A stretch of DNA of 64,000 bases from Zeugodacus cucurbitae (Eukaryota > Arthropoda > Insecta > Diptera > Tephritidae), in the NCBI RefSeq assembly GCF_028554725.1, contig NC_071669.1:58322501-58386500 (forward strand), in the 5' to 3' direction. The notes under the pieces are model-generated. The model was not told the DNA's origin, made no database searches, and saw only the letters and a list, made by a program, of their open reading frames with translations. Shown one piece after another: positions 37,745 through 49,316 of the stretch (its first letter is position 1; each line of letters opens with the position of its first letter). The translations under genes and the position numbers were made by a program.

Positions 37745-40700
37745 TCATGGTCTCGGATCATAGTTGAGCACATCGAATGTGAGTATTTTGTAAAACGACA
37801 CCGACCAATCGCGATCGCGCACATTATTCGATTCATTGTCCGTCTGACGCGTGTAATCGCGTCGGAAACGCATGAAAATCTCAGCGAAGACAATGCGATG
37901 TGGCACCGATGTAACCTCAATGGGTGTGCGCAGATCCTGATCCAACTTGCGCAGCACATCGTTAATTTCGACCAACTCTTCGGGCGAATCAAAATCCTTC
38001 GTATTGCGCATGCCCACAAATAGCATGTCAATGAAGCAGTAACGGCGGCCTAAAATATTAATTGGATTAGTGGTGGATTTCATTTAAAGTTGATTAAAAT
38101 TTCAACCGCTTACCGAAATTCTTGCGTGTCGCCACTTTCATGGGTATCGCTTTGCGTATGTGCTCCGTACCGAATTTCACTAATTTGAGTCGTGAGTCGT
38201 TGCGTGACAGCAACATATCACGCGTGATTTGTTGAAACCCCACTGGTGTGGTGAATTGACTAATTTTACCGGTATTCTGTGTGCGTATTATGTCGGTGAT
38301 CACAATGGCGGCCTGTAGAGATAAATCAGATTTAATTATTTACAAGGTTTGGTAATAGTTCATAGACCAATAGTGGATTTTCGTTGAGATTGAAGTATAC
38401 TATAGATTCGTGGGAGTTCTCAATGTGTTCATAGGATTATATGGATGGATGTAAATACCACCTTTTTAACTTTCTCTCCACTTTTTTGTTGAGTACCTAT
38501 AGATTCGATGAAGTTAAGCCTAATCACGCTAGATGCATCACTCCCGCCTAACCTCACTCTTTTCATATTAAAAATCCATATTAAAATCTATTAGAATTCT
38601 GAAAGGTGTTTAAATATTTAGGAATTATCAATGTATCAGGTAGTTCTCAGAAATTGGCATAGAGTAGTTTATAGGTGACTTTCTCATATTCAAATTCTTC
38701 ATATATATATTTAATCGTGGTGGTTTTAGGTATCTACCACACTGTAAAAGGTTTGTGTCTAGACTAAATTTGATTTTTATTAATTGGAGACATGTGGGTT
38801 GCGAGTACAGCTCTGAACCGTAGGAATAAGCGTTTTGGAGACATATGTAGATTATTACAGTGGTAGTCAAACTGTTAAATATATTATTTTGCTTTGAGTA
38901 CAATTCTGATTTGTTCTCGAAATATTATTAAATTTAACAAATGTTAAAAATTAATAAAAAGGAAGTAAAGAGGGCTAAATGGGAACACAGCCAGTCAGAT
39001 ATCTCCCATATTGATGGATATATGTAGCTTCCTTAAAGTCTGCTTAAAAGACGGAATTTTATTGTTATTGTTGTATGATAATAAACTATTCTTTATGTGA
39101 TTTTGAAGAATTTTGGCGTCCATTGCGGTTAAGTAGAATCTATTGTGGGAACTTTAAATATTGGGATACCCAGTATAAGGGGTTAGCATGAGGTCGATAC
39201 CTATTTTATCCATTTTAATACCATTTTATGAAGACAACATGTTCACTTAATTCTTTATAATACTTGTTATTATATATAAAATCAACTTCCTCATATTTGG
39301 TATATATTTAACCAATAATCGAGAAGTGCCGATATCGTCCTATTAAGGGTCTAGAATAATACGGTTGCATTACACTGTACAACACTCGACTGGGCATTGG
39401 AACAAACTTATTTTTTCCGGCGATTGAGTCATAAGTAAAAAAATTGTGTTCTTCCATTTTCGAAGTTAGCCTCCAAAATCGAAATATTTGGATTCAAAAC
39501 TCGAAAAAAGGAATTGAAAAAAAAATATATTATTAATTAGAGGATATATGTAGCTACTAAAAAATATAAAATATGGATGTAATCTAAAATTTCCTTTTCG
39601 GCCAAACTTATATGACAGTTGCTATGAAAGGTCAAAGTTTGAACTTCAAAAAATAGTATATCGAAAAACTCTAGACCTCTAAGTTTTATATACCACTGAA
39701 TAAAGAAGAAATTTTAGATTACATATACATATCTATATTTTGAATTTTTTAGAATCCATACCCTGTAATTAATAATGTTTTTTAAGACCAATTTTTGGTA
39801 CTTCGAAATCTTCTGGAAAAAAATTAGATTAGTCCACTACCCAGAAAAAAAATCGGTTTTGCCGTATAGTGTTATCGAGAAACTGGGACACTGATACCAA
39901 AGCGATTTCCGGTCCTGAGTCAGACCAAATATGAATTAAAAAAGACCACCCATCGACTCATGATAAGCTGTAGAGTAAAATCAAAAAAAAAAACTTATAG
40001 AAAGCCACTACGAACTGATACACTAATGAGAAAAAATTGTCAGAAGTTCTGACATCGTACATCGATCTATGGAACAATAGGTTATAAATTAGTTTGGCAA
40101 ATGTCTCCCTTCGGCTTTTTTGCTCTTTTTTCAATGCTTTATAAAAAATGTTACAGTGATCGGATTTAGTTCAAATATGCGACGTTTCGTTCGATAATCT
40201 GTTTCCATCTAGACAGCAACCTCATAATGCCCCCTAGTAGAAAGCCCCCTCCTTATTTGCGAAGAACTCGGACAGCAACTTTTCACAAGCCTCTTTTGAG
40301 TTACACTTTACACCACCAAGGACGTTCGCCATGGACAGGAAATGGAATCACTTGACGCTATGTCCGGGCTATATGGTGGATACGATAAAAGCTCCCATCC
40401 GAGATTCTGACGAGTCATCAACGAAGTCTGCCCTACCCCCTTCCTATTGGCCAATTCTGGACGCTTCTGGTCGATAGTCTGCTTCAAGCGGTCCAGTTGT
40501 TGACAGTAGATGGCAGAATTAAGCGTCTGGCCATATGGAAGCAGCTCATAGTGGATGATTCCCTTCCAAATCTCTCCAAACACACAGCAAAACCTTCCTG
40601 GCTGTCAATCCCGGCTTGGCCACTGTTTGGGACGATTCACCGGCCTTCGACAACGACCGTTTTCGGTTGATATTGTCGGATGTGATCCATTTTTTGTCAT

Positions 40701-41717
40701 CAGTCACAATCCGCTTCAAAAATGGGTCGAGTTCGTTCCGTTTCAGCAGCATATCGCAGGCGTTGATTCGGTCCAGAAGGTTTTTTTGCGTCAAATCATG
40801 CGGCACCCAAGCAAGGTCACGGGTCTTTCGCCGGCTGACTTATCCATGGTGTCGTTTTCACCCGCTTTGAATCGTCGAAACCATTCCAACGAAGTGAAAT
40901 AGTGCCATCCCGCAAAACACCATTAATCTCACGGAACGTTTCTTTAGGGGATCTGCCTTTAACGAAGGATAACTTTAAAATAGCGCAAATTTCGGCGTTA
41001 ATGATCTCCATGTTTACACGCCTATAACTGTTGAACGCAATATCCAAAGTAATCATGTATAGCGTCATGTTGTAGGTTATGTCAAGACCTTTCAAAGATG
41101 TATAGTATTGCCAGATACGAGCTCTCTAGCGCTTTATACATAGCCGCGAAATTCAAAAGAAAAATGGCGGAAGGGAGATATTTGGCTTCCTAATATACAT
41201 ATGTATATAGAAGACACTTGTTAGATGAAAACTATATATTCGGTCTCCTACAACTTAGTGCTGCACAAAGTGCAAACTATAAAGTATCAAACAACAACAA
41301 CTTCTGTGTTATACTATTTCATCCGTTTACCTGCTTCGATCCGCGTATGAAGTCCTTCTCGTTAAAACTCCGATCCCATATCAAACGCACTCGCCACAAA
41401 TTACATTTCGTCACAAAATATTTCCAGGGATTATGCAAGTAAACCAATTTTGGTATGGTCTTGCGCTGCTCATTTTTGCGATCGAAATTCTTCTGCCAAT
41501 CATTCGCGTACGCACGGGTGCACGTGCGAAAACTCGGCGTTCTAACGAGAGCCGAGGCACTACCGACTGGTTTCTGAGGCGAGCATAGGCAAGCGTGAAA
41601 AGCGCGATGCGCGGGCCGTTGCCAAACGGCGCAATTCGAGGGGAAGCTATTCAAATTTGCTGCAACGCGTTTTGCCAAAAAATTACAATCAAAATTCACT
41701 AATAATTTTGTTAACAT
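37745..41717 (-). CDS. Maip1: m-AAA protease-interacting protein 1 homologue, mitochondrial (MAIP1/C2orf47-like), three exons
   Basis: Mitochondrial matrix protein; in mammals MAIP1 binds the AFG3L2 m-AAA protease and protects the MCU regulator EMRE precursor. Exons 41717-41331, 38312-38114 and 38049-37745 give 296 aa, close to the 291 of human MAIP1; junction phases are 0 and 1. Residues 1-75 are rich in Arg/Ser/Ala with almost no acidic residues, as expected of a matrix targeting sequence. Then come HNPWKYFVTKCNLWRVRLIW (95-114) and FIRGSKQ (123-129), matching the human NPFTWF...FTEGAKQ region. NFGRRYCFIDMLFVGMRN aligns with the GRKFVNILMCF strand, and the end carries DWSVSFYKILTFDVLNY, matching the human DWTIARIEHSKLLE end. 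Intron 1 (3.0 kb) contains a mariner copy and a foldback repeat; intron 2 is 64 bp. Identification rests on remembered family sequence; function is inferred. Confidence 0.87.
39527..39770. repeat. Imperfect foldback (inverted) repeat, arms about 62 nt
   Basis: The arm at about 39527-39590 and the arm at about 39706-39770 are imperfect reverse complements. Both include the run TGTAATCTAAAATTTC (or its complement) next to the spacer and ATTATTAATTA at the outer end. The spacer is about 115 nt. No coding content. Confidence 0.55.
40092..41190 (-). mobile_element. DD34D mariner copy D in MAIP1 intron 1
   Basis: Left TIR GTTTGGCAAATGTCTCCC after TA; right end GGGAGATATTTGGCTTCC before TA. Minus-strand fragments read KGRSPKETFREINGV (near 40950), then WITSDNINRKRSLSKAGE and KPGLTARKVLLCVW (40546-40806), and finally YELLPYGQTLNSAIYC (40308-40583). 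HTH sequence between these is deleted (the text jumps from GRPVT-type codons to WVPHD), and the DNARPH motif has lost its first residues. Insertion into the intron leaves the host splice sites intact. Confidence 0.88.
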
Positions 41718-42079
41718 TTTTTTTCGAATTATTTTTTATTTTATATTTCACTTTTATTTGAAGTGAAATGGAATGTTTTTGTTTTTGGAGTTTTTTTTCT
41801 TTTTTACTTTTCACATTTTTATTTGTCTCACATTGTTTGATTGAGCAGCAGCTATAGGGTTTCAGCGCGATTAATTTAGCAATTGCGAGCGATTCTGTGT
41901 AAAAATGCCAAGCAATTTACATGCTTACAAGCACAACAGAAGACTTAAGGCACAAACTCTTGAGAAGTGTCTGCCGCTTGTGTTGGGGCTTGTTAAACGC
42001 TGCCAGTCGATAAGTTAGCCAAAGTGGCTACATTAATTTCGGCGCGACACAACGTGAGAACTGAATGCAAGAACAACAA

Positions 42080-42215
42080 CAGTAAAAATTACAACAACAA
42101 AAACAACAATAATGAAAAATACAATAACAACAAGGACTCAAAAAACAACAATATCAATAAAAATTAAAAAAAAAATTACAACAACAACAACAATAAAAAT
42201 TTACAACAACAACAA
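42080..42215. repeat. CAA/AAT-rich microsatellite tract
   Basis: Runs of ACAACAACAACAATAAAAAT over about 135 bp upstream of Maip1 exon 1. Similar tracts lie at 31490, 48065-48110 and 48390-48425. Confidence 0.8.
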
Positions 42216-43829
42216 AAAATATAATTATGCCTCGCAAAGAATCAGCTACGAACCAAGCGCTTCAGCAAGTAAAAGTGCTGGACACACACATAGCCAGAGA
42301 CACTCAGTGGTGTAAATCTGCGCCAACCAGTTTTCTGCAAGCACCGACATAAAGGGATTCTTTTTTCTTTTTCATTTTTTTGCCACATTTATTTTCACTC
42401 ATTTTATTCGGTTTGGTGTGCACCTCTATCTTCTGTTCTTGCCTGCTTTGTTGCCACTTTATCACCGTAATCAAAACGAAAAGTCGAAAACTTTGTAACT
42501 CTGTGTGTGTGTGTGTTTGCAAAGGGTTCCTGCTGTCCGTCTGGGCCAGACAAAAGCGTTCAAATTGCCAATCCAGCACGGCGTTGCGATCATCGTCTGC
42601 AGATTTTGCGCGCGTCCTTTTAACTCTTCATTTTTAATTTTTATGATTTGTTATCGTTGGTGTTGTTATTGTTGTATTGGTTTTAGAAGACGCTTTTCGG
42701 TGAGCTTAAGTCTTGTGCGCGCTTGCATCAACTGCTTGCTTGTGCTGGCGGGCATGGTAGCATCATCCTCCTCCTTTGCACATTAGCAGTTTTGTGGCAG
42801 CGCACAGTCGTGACGGTGGTCAGATCTGGTGGCTATATGCGTTTTTTTGTGTATGTTGGAGTAGCCCAGTAGTAGTGAAATGTGGTTATTAGTAAATCAC
42901 TGATGGAAAGCTGTTTGTTGACTTTAAATTTAAATTGGATTCAATTATTTAAAAACAAATATATTTTTTTGAGCTAAAAAAAATTATAGTTTTTGAAAAA
43001 AAAATATTTTTATAATTTTTTTATGGATTTTTTTGGATTATTTTGAGCTGTTTAAAATAAAAAAAATTTTTTTTCAGTCAAAAATTTTAATACACTTTTT
43101 ACGGACTGGTCCTATAATAGTACTTTTTGGACCAATAACAGTCCGTGTTTCAATTTTTTTTTAATATATTATTCAACGATTTTCAAAAGAAAATATAAAT
43201 ATGGAATTTTTATATATTTTAAACATTTCCAGTTAGTTTTTTTGGTTAATTTTTCAGTTTACCCACTGGGTTTGATTTGTCTCGCACACCAAACGATCAT
43301 TCACTGCAGAATTACTACTAAATACTTATTTTGGATTCTTTGCATTTTCGCAACCAAAACACTGTACGCCATTATTTAAGTCGGCATTTTACTTTGTTGC
43401 TATTTTTGTATTATACCTTTGTGACTCTATGGCAAAGGTAATTTTAGCTGTCTAGCATTTAGTTTTGACTGTTTTTTTTCAACGGTTTTTATTGATTTGG
43501 GTATTGGTAATCCGAGATATTTAATATTCTTTAAAGGGCAAGGGAAAGGTGAATCAATTATAAGACAACATAGTACATTGATACAAAAAAGGCAAATACA
43601 GAAAGTTATAACTGCTGAAGAAGAGTTAGGACAGACTTTGGATTTTAGACTATATGTTTAAAATTAATGATTTTTTCTACCTAGAGTTGAATCCGTTTTA
43701 AAATTAATAAGCATAGATAAAGTAAGCCTTAAAAAATCACATATATTCTTTGCTCCCTTTTAAGCTTGTTTGGTGAATGTTTATTCTTACATAATTTCGA
43801 GTTTATACTGATTCCAGCAGTACTTAGTC

Positions 43830-44003
43830 GATGCGGAATGATCGTTTATGTGAAAACTGATGTGGATTGTATGTGGATTATAAGTGGAATGCAGTCCGAC
43901 TCGAAGATTTTGATGCGGAATGGGGGTTGATGTAAAAAATAATGTGGATTGTATGTAGAACATATGTGGAATGCATGTGGATTTCATGTGGAATGCAATA
44001 TAA
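43830..44003. repeat. Degenerate tandem repeat, unit about TGTGGATTGTATGTGGAATG
   Basis: Successive variants of GATGTGGATTGTATGTGGAT and ATGTGGAATGCATGTGGATT across 170 bp. The near-exact reverse-complement frame explains the spurious short ORF over it. Confidence 0.6.
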
Positions 44004-44427
44004 CTTGAACATTTTAAAACAAACTACAATATTTCACATAAAAAATCTCCAAATAGCCATATTCATTATGAAGGCAATACCTACAAAAATTTGGATCTCC
44101 CAGTTACAAAAAAAAAACCAAAAACCTACCACAACTTTAACCATTTTTAAACCTCCCAACGAGTTTCTTGTCGCGAGCAAGTTAATTATGCTCTTCTACA
44201 GCAAGTTTTAGTTCCACTTTAATTTTATTTTTTTTTTATTTTATTCTCTACATTTAACAACCTTGCGGCCATGAATTGCATGCAAATATTTACAAATACT
44301 CCACAAATTAATAGTCGTATCATGCCTCGGAGCCGTCGAATCGGTGCATTTTATGCACAACGTGCAACGCATTTGAACTTGAGCGCCGCAATAAAGTACA
44401 GCATAAAGCATTACAATACAAATCCAC

Positions 44428-44709
44428 CTACAGCGATGCACCGCCGTCAATGGAGTCAGTCAGCCAAGTATCGATGATTCGATTCGGCAGGCGCATTTTA
44501 TTGCATGCAATATGTTGTTCAACGCATTTACAAGTGCCGCAATTGCAGGCGTTTTGTTTCAACTCACACATGTTTGGGTGTCCGCAAGCTCTCCTTGTGT
44601 AAGCGAAGGAGGTTCTAGCCTCTAGCGCTTCGATATAATGGGCGTTATGTTTGGCTACGCGCTTTTGCGATAGCTCGCGCCGTCCACATGAGGTACGCAA
44701 ATAATGCAA
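44428..44709 (-). CDS. Unrecognised Cys-rich small ORF (93 aa), speculative
   Basis: A plain ATG-initiated frame in a block with clearly higher GC than its flanks. Residues about 41-70 hold seven cysteines, including NCGTCKCVE, which looks like a small disulfide or metal-binding knot. There is no obvious signal peptide, splice signal or family match, and a plus-strand frame of 68 codons overlaps it, so it may be chance. Confidence 0.15.
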   Translation of the reverse strand: MHYLRTSCGRRELSQKRVAKHNAHYIEALEARTSFAYTRRACGHPNMCELKQNACNCGTCKCVEQHIACNKMRLPNRIIDTWLTDSIDGGASL

Positions 44710-46149
44710 AAAGTCAAGGGTGTATTAATAGATTGGTCAGATCGTATTGCATTAAAAAAAATAGTGTAGGTATCATCAGCCGATTATATAGAGAATATAC
44801 TAATTTATTGCATTTTTTTTTTACTTTTTCTCGAACGGAATTCAGAGTTATTTTCAAAATTATAATAAATATGTTTCTCTCAGATGTAAAGTATCAATCT
44901 CTCAGAGTACGTGTAATGGACGTTTGTGGGTCTTCCAATTTATTTACCTCAAGATTATTGCCAAATGAGATCTGATATTACCAAACATCCCTTCCAGGAC
45001 ATTTTATTATTGTCTCCAGTCCCTTATGGGTCTGACTACAACCCTTTTTTTATAATCAAAATTAATTTTCTAAGGTTCCCATCCAAACTTCCATAGAAAT
45101 TAAATTTTATTGCGCATTTGTTAAATCAAAATTAGTCTCAATCACTCACAGATTCATTCTCTTTTTGAAAACAAAAGCGTAGCTTTCCGCTTCTTCTCAA
45201 TCTTCTTCCGCTGTTTCTTTTCACCAACACTCCTTCGCCTTCGCATTTCTTTTGCCTTCACATTTCTTTCGCCACCAATCTCCACAAATTCTCAGGCTTG
45301 TCCAATTGGCTTTATTTTTAGCATTATTTGCTTATACCTTTTAATTTAGCGCTTTGGCCATTGCCTGAAGGGAAGAACCTTTTAATGAAACCAGTTATTA
45401 AACAAAATCGAAACTTGTTTCGAAACTCGTTTTCAATTGGCCAACAAACATTGATCAATAAATGCTAACCGAATAATTTATGTCTTTCGGCAGCTTGAGG
45501 GAACGTGCAAATAAAGTGCAAAACAAGAAAGGAAATATAAAATCAAACAAAAAGACAATTTTATGTGGTGAAGGAGTGATGGAATAGAGCATATAGGAGA
45601 AAGATTTCGGTTTTAGGTATGTTTACTATATACATACATAGTATACTTATATGTATATGATAATCCGATAATCCATCGAAAGTTGTTGTTGCTTATACTT
45701 CTTAGCCTTGTCTGACGGAATTTTATTAGAATATTCTTTTAGGTTAAAAATTATTCTTTTATAAAACTGTTATTTTTTTCTATATTTCTCTGTCCCAATA
45801 ACTAGCATATAGGACCACGCTTGGACGTCCATATAGTTTATTATGTGTACCATTATTAACTGTATACAAAGGTAATAGATTCTCACCGATTGATCGTAGT
45901 GCGTTCCATGCACTATCGTGGAGGAATCGTGGAGGAAGTGCGAGTGCAGGGTGTTGAGAACGCTGTAGCTCATATGAACAATATTTTTAGTTGAAAATTT
46001 ACATTTATATTGTCGAGAATCTCACTCGAACAGATTTGACTGTCCTTTGTGATACCCGAATACCCTGACGTATCTTTAAGACCCTTATGGTAAGACAAAG
46101 CGCTTGGACTCTATTATAAAGTTCTTAAATCGGCTAATGTCGATTCAAG

Positions 46150-46840
46150 TCACTTCACTAGGTTCGCCGAAGATGTGTTAGGTGCTTTAAACTAAGTCTG
46201 GCGCATGCTGGACATTGAAGGAGGAAGTGCTTGGATGATTCCTCTTCACCCTCCTCCAAACAGCTTCGGCATCTAGCGTCTGACGTGATTCTAAGCCTCA
46301 CCGCGTGTGTGCCTATTGGACAATGGCCAGTAAGCACACCAACGATTGCCGAGAGATGAACCTTACTGAGCGACAGCAGCTGGAAGGACCATTTGTGATC
46401 CCCTGCAGGCCAGAAAGACCTCGCTGCTGCACAAGTACTGGTTGCTCTCCAGCGTCTGACTTGATTCCAAGCCTCACCGCGTGTGTGCCTGTTGGTCAAT
46501 GGCCAGAAAGCACACCAATGATTGCCGAGAGATTAATCTTTCTGAGCGACTGGAAGGACCAGTGCTCGACGTCAGTGAATCCAGCGCTATAGCACAGGTG
46601 GACTACCCACTCGTTTCCACTCTGGCGTCAATGTTACTAGGGTATCCTCCCTTGCTAGCTGATCCGCTTTGCAGTTTCCAGCGAATCCACGGTGGCCGGG
46701 TACCCACACAAGTCGGATTAGTTCGAAGCTACTGATAACGATGTCAGACACTCCCTTACTATCTTAAAGCGTACTGTCATCGAATTGAAGTACAGTATTT
46801 CCGCTCTGCTATCGGAGCGAATGCACACCTCACAATAAAC
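46150..46840 (-). mobile_element. Non-LTR retrotransposon 3' fragment with RNase H remnant and internal duplication
   Basis: On the minus strand the region first reads a degenerate RNase H domain (DSRAEILYFNSMTVRFKIV, then GYP.TVDSLE), followed by two copies of the post-RNase H module LSAIxGVLxGHxPxGTHAVR (46560-46440 and 46420-46270). The second copy leads into CRSCLEEGEEESSKHFLLQC (C-x2-C...H-x4-C knuckle) and stops at 46158. Frames differ between parts. 3' UTR-like sequence continues to about 46020. Confidence 0.75.
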
Positions 46841-49235
46841 TCATGTCTCTATCTATTTTTTGGTCGTAAAAGAAAATTCGAAAAAATCACTACAAAACTA
46901 ATGTCAGGGGAATCGATTTCCGGGTATTTGTCTTTCCGTCCGCACCTCTGTTTGTTCGCTGCTGCTTGGGAATCTCAAAATGGGTAAATGGGCGGAACGG
47001 CATATTTGTCACGCCCCAATTAATTAGTAACAAATAATATGATTTTTTATCTAGTCTATAGAATTGATGTTTGAATCAAGTTTAGACTCAGAAAGGAAGA
47101 GATAACATTAGTATTTACTAGTTGAAATGTTTTTAAGTTGCCCTTTAATATAGTTTTAATATATATCAGCATATTGGCAGACATTATTATTAACCCAAAC
47201 GATTACCCTCCTCCCGCCCAACCGACGCGTGGGGCGCAGTCCGCATACGAGCGGAATTTGCCGAGTCTAGAAAGGCAAGAGATTTTTAAGCGTCTGGTCC
47301 TCAAACTGCTCAGCTACAGAAACAAACATTTCAACAGCTGAGAATTAAAAATTTATAAAAACAAAAAGTTAAAAATTTCTGATCTCGTTATATTTCACCC
47401 TCCTTAAGTTCTTATACGATTTTTTGCAAAATTAATAATAGTTAAAGACAGTTTATAGCAATTTGATTGGCGTAAAAAATATTTTCCGCTTCATTTTTTT
47501 TTTTATTGGAACTTTTTAATACGTTTTTAAATGCCAGCATAAATCATAGGAACGCCCTTGAAATAGCAAAATTTTAGTACTTAAGCTGTTTCTATATACT
47601 TATACATATGTATATGTATGCATGTATGTCCACCCACACTTATAGTTAACTCACTTAAAACATCCACGAACTTCCGTTTTAAATTCACAAAAATAACAGC
47701 ACATACACACTTGTCTATATAAAAATATGTGTATGTAGGATTACCCTTGAAAAATTTAATGCGAGTCTGAACATTTTGGGACTCTCGCAACCTTCGTAGT
47801 AAAAACCACTACACTACATACTCACAACCATAACAAACTAAGGGTGGACTATCAGCGAGTAAGGATAGTAAAGTATATGGCCTTATGTATATAGATCTAT
47901 GTATCTCTAAATGTATGTGAGTTGTTGTTGTTGCCTTCCCCCACTTTAAATTCCGCACACTTAACAAATGCCGAAAAATTCGCCATACCCATTCACTTAA
48001 GTGCCGAGCGCGTCAGTCGCACGACTGCCTCAACGCACAACGCACGCACCATCAGCGTCAACATCAACAACAATAATAACAACAACAACAAGAGCAACAA
48101 TCAACAGCAACATCAGTCCAAATTACGTTCACAATAGAATCAATAATAATAACAACAATGCCGAACAGCTGCAGTTGTCTGGCCAACCAACCAACCAACC
48201 ACCCTTTGAAAGTGTGCAAAAATAATAAAAATAGAAAATTACAACAACAATGCCACTCATCACCTCCATGCGAAGAAGAACAGAAGATTCATGTCGGAAA
48301 CGCGTTGTGGCGCTAGCGAAGACGTGACCGTACAGATGACAGACTAACTGACAGCGCTGCCACCCTAAAACAACGCCATGCCATAACAAGAACAACAACA
48401 ACAACAACAATAGCAATAACAACAATGCACTTAGCGCAGTCGCCCGGTGAACAAAAGCAAAAGGAAATGGAAAAGAAGAAAAATCAAAATAAAAGCAGCT
48501 GACGAGCTGCTGCCGACGACCAAACACCGGCTCACGCAACCAAACACAAACACGAATACTTGCACGTGAGCAGCGGTAAGCAGCAAGCAACAACAATAAC
48601 ACCGATGCAAACAAAAGCAAAAGCCGGCAAGCGGTGAGATTGCGAAAAACAGCTGAACAACAATCAACAAAAGGAAATGCACAAAAACAAGAAAAAAGCG
48701 AACTCACCAAGCATTCAATGCTTAAGAAGAGCGTAAGCGAGAGAGCGCGAGAGCGTGGTTTGTGGAAAGCGTGTAAAGTTCATTTTCCGACGCATTCGTT
48801 TGCTTGAAAGTCATCGCCTCATTGCTACCAATTTCCACAAATTCATTGTTTGCATTCATTTTCATTTACCAGTGTTCATACCTCAATAGTGGCATATAAC
48901 TCGTATTATCATATGTGCAATCAGTTAAGTGGAAAACTAAGTATAATTTTGGATTTATTAATGGAGAATATTTGCATCGTAGAACAGCTGGACTTATGTA
49001 ATTTGCAAATTAATTAGTTTATTTATTTAATTTTTAGGCCTATTTTAAGCCCTTTATATGCAGGTCTGATCTTAAATGATTGTTGTCTAGATGTAGAACA
49101 ACATTGCTTCTTAAAAATCTGTTATCTATGACCGAACCTGGAAGAGCTCGCAGATGATTTTGAGCTCTTAAACAATACTTAACCGATCTTTTAGAGATTT
49201 TCAACAATAATCTCTCGAGTTTCAAGAGCTTAATA
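46841..49235. other. Unassigned intergenic DNA with a GC-richer, GAGA-containing island
   Basis: 47910-48790 is GC-richer and full of CAA/CAG runs. AGCGAGAGAGCGCGAGAGCG near 48733-48752 resembles GAGA-factor sites at fly promoters. The 193-codon minus frame at 48129-48710 is a translation of simple repeats. Confidence 0.45.
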
Positions 49236-49316
49236 AGCTTTTCGCACCGGATCTAATTGATGAATTAACCGGCCTTCGTTCGATTAAAACACTGATTTAG
49301 ATCGATTTACCAATCC

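Larger units (their letters stand above)
38313..41330 (-). other. Intron 1 of the MAIP1-like gene
   Basis: A 3,018 bp intron with donor GTAAAC and acceptor CTACAG on the minus strand. Contents: unassigned AT-rich DNA (38313-39160); sequence resembling Rep-A interior phrases (about 39170-39370); an imperfect foldback repeat (39527-39770); unassigned DNA to 40091; and a DD34D mariner copy (40092-41190) whose transposase relic runs on the same strand as the gene. Confidence 0.75.
41718..46019. other. Upstream flank of Maip1 and unassigned intergenic DNA
   Basis: 41718-42060 should include the Maip1 5' UTR and promoter. A GT run lies at 42500-42512. 42280-42840 and 44270-44700 are GC-richer. An inverted pair ACGGACTG/CAGTCCGT lies at about 43099-43145. 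No further gene could be supported. Confidence 0.5.

Noticed and set aside
37721..38023. Plus-strand 100-codon frame over Maip1 exon 3
   Set aside because: Antisense shadow of the well-supported Maip1 exon.
48129..48710. 193-codon minus-strand frame rich in Leu/Cys/Phe
   Set aside because: It is the complement of CAA/CAG simple repeats; composition and overlap with other frames explain its length.
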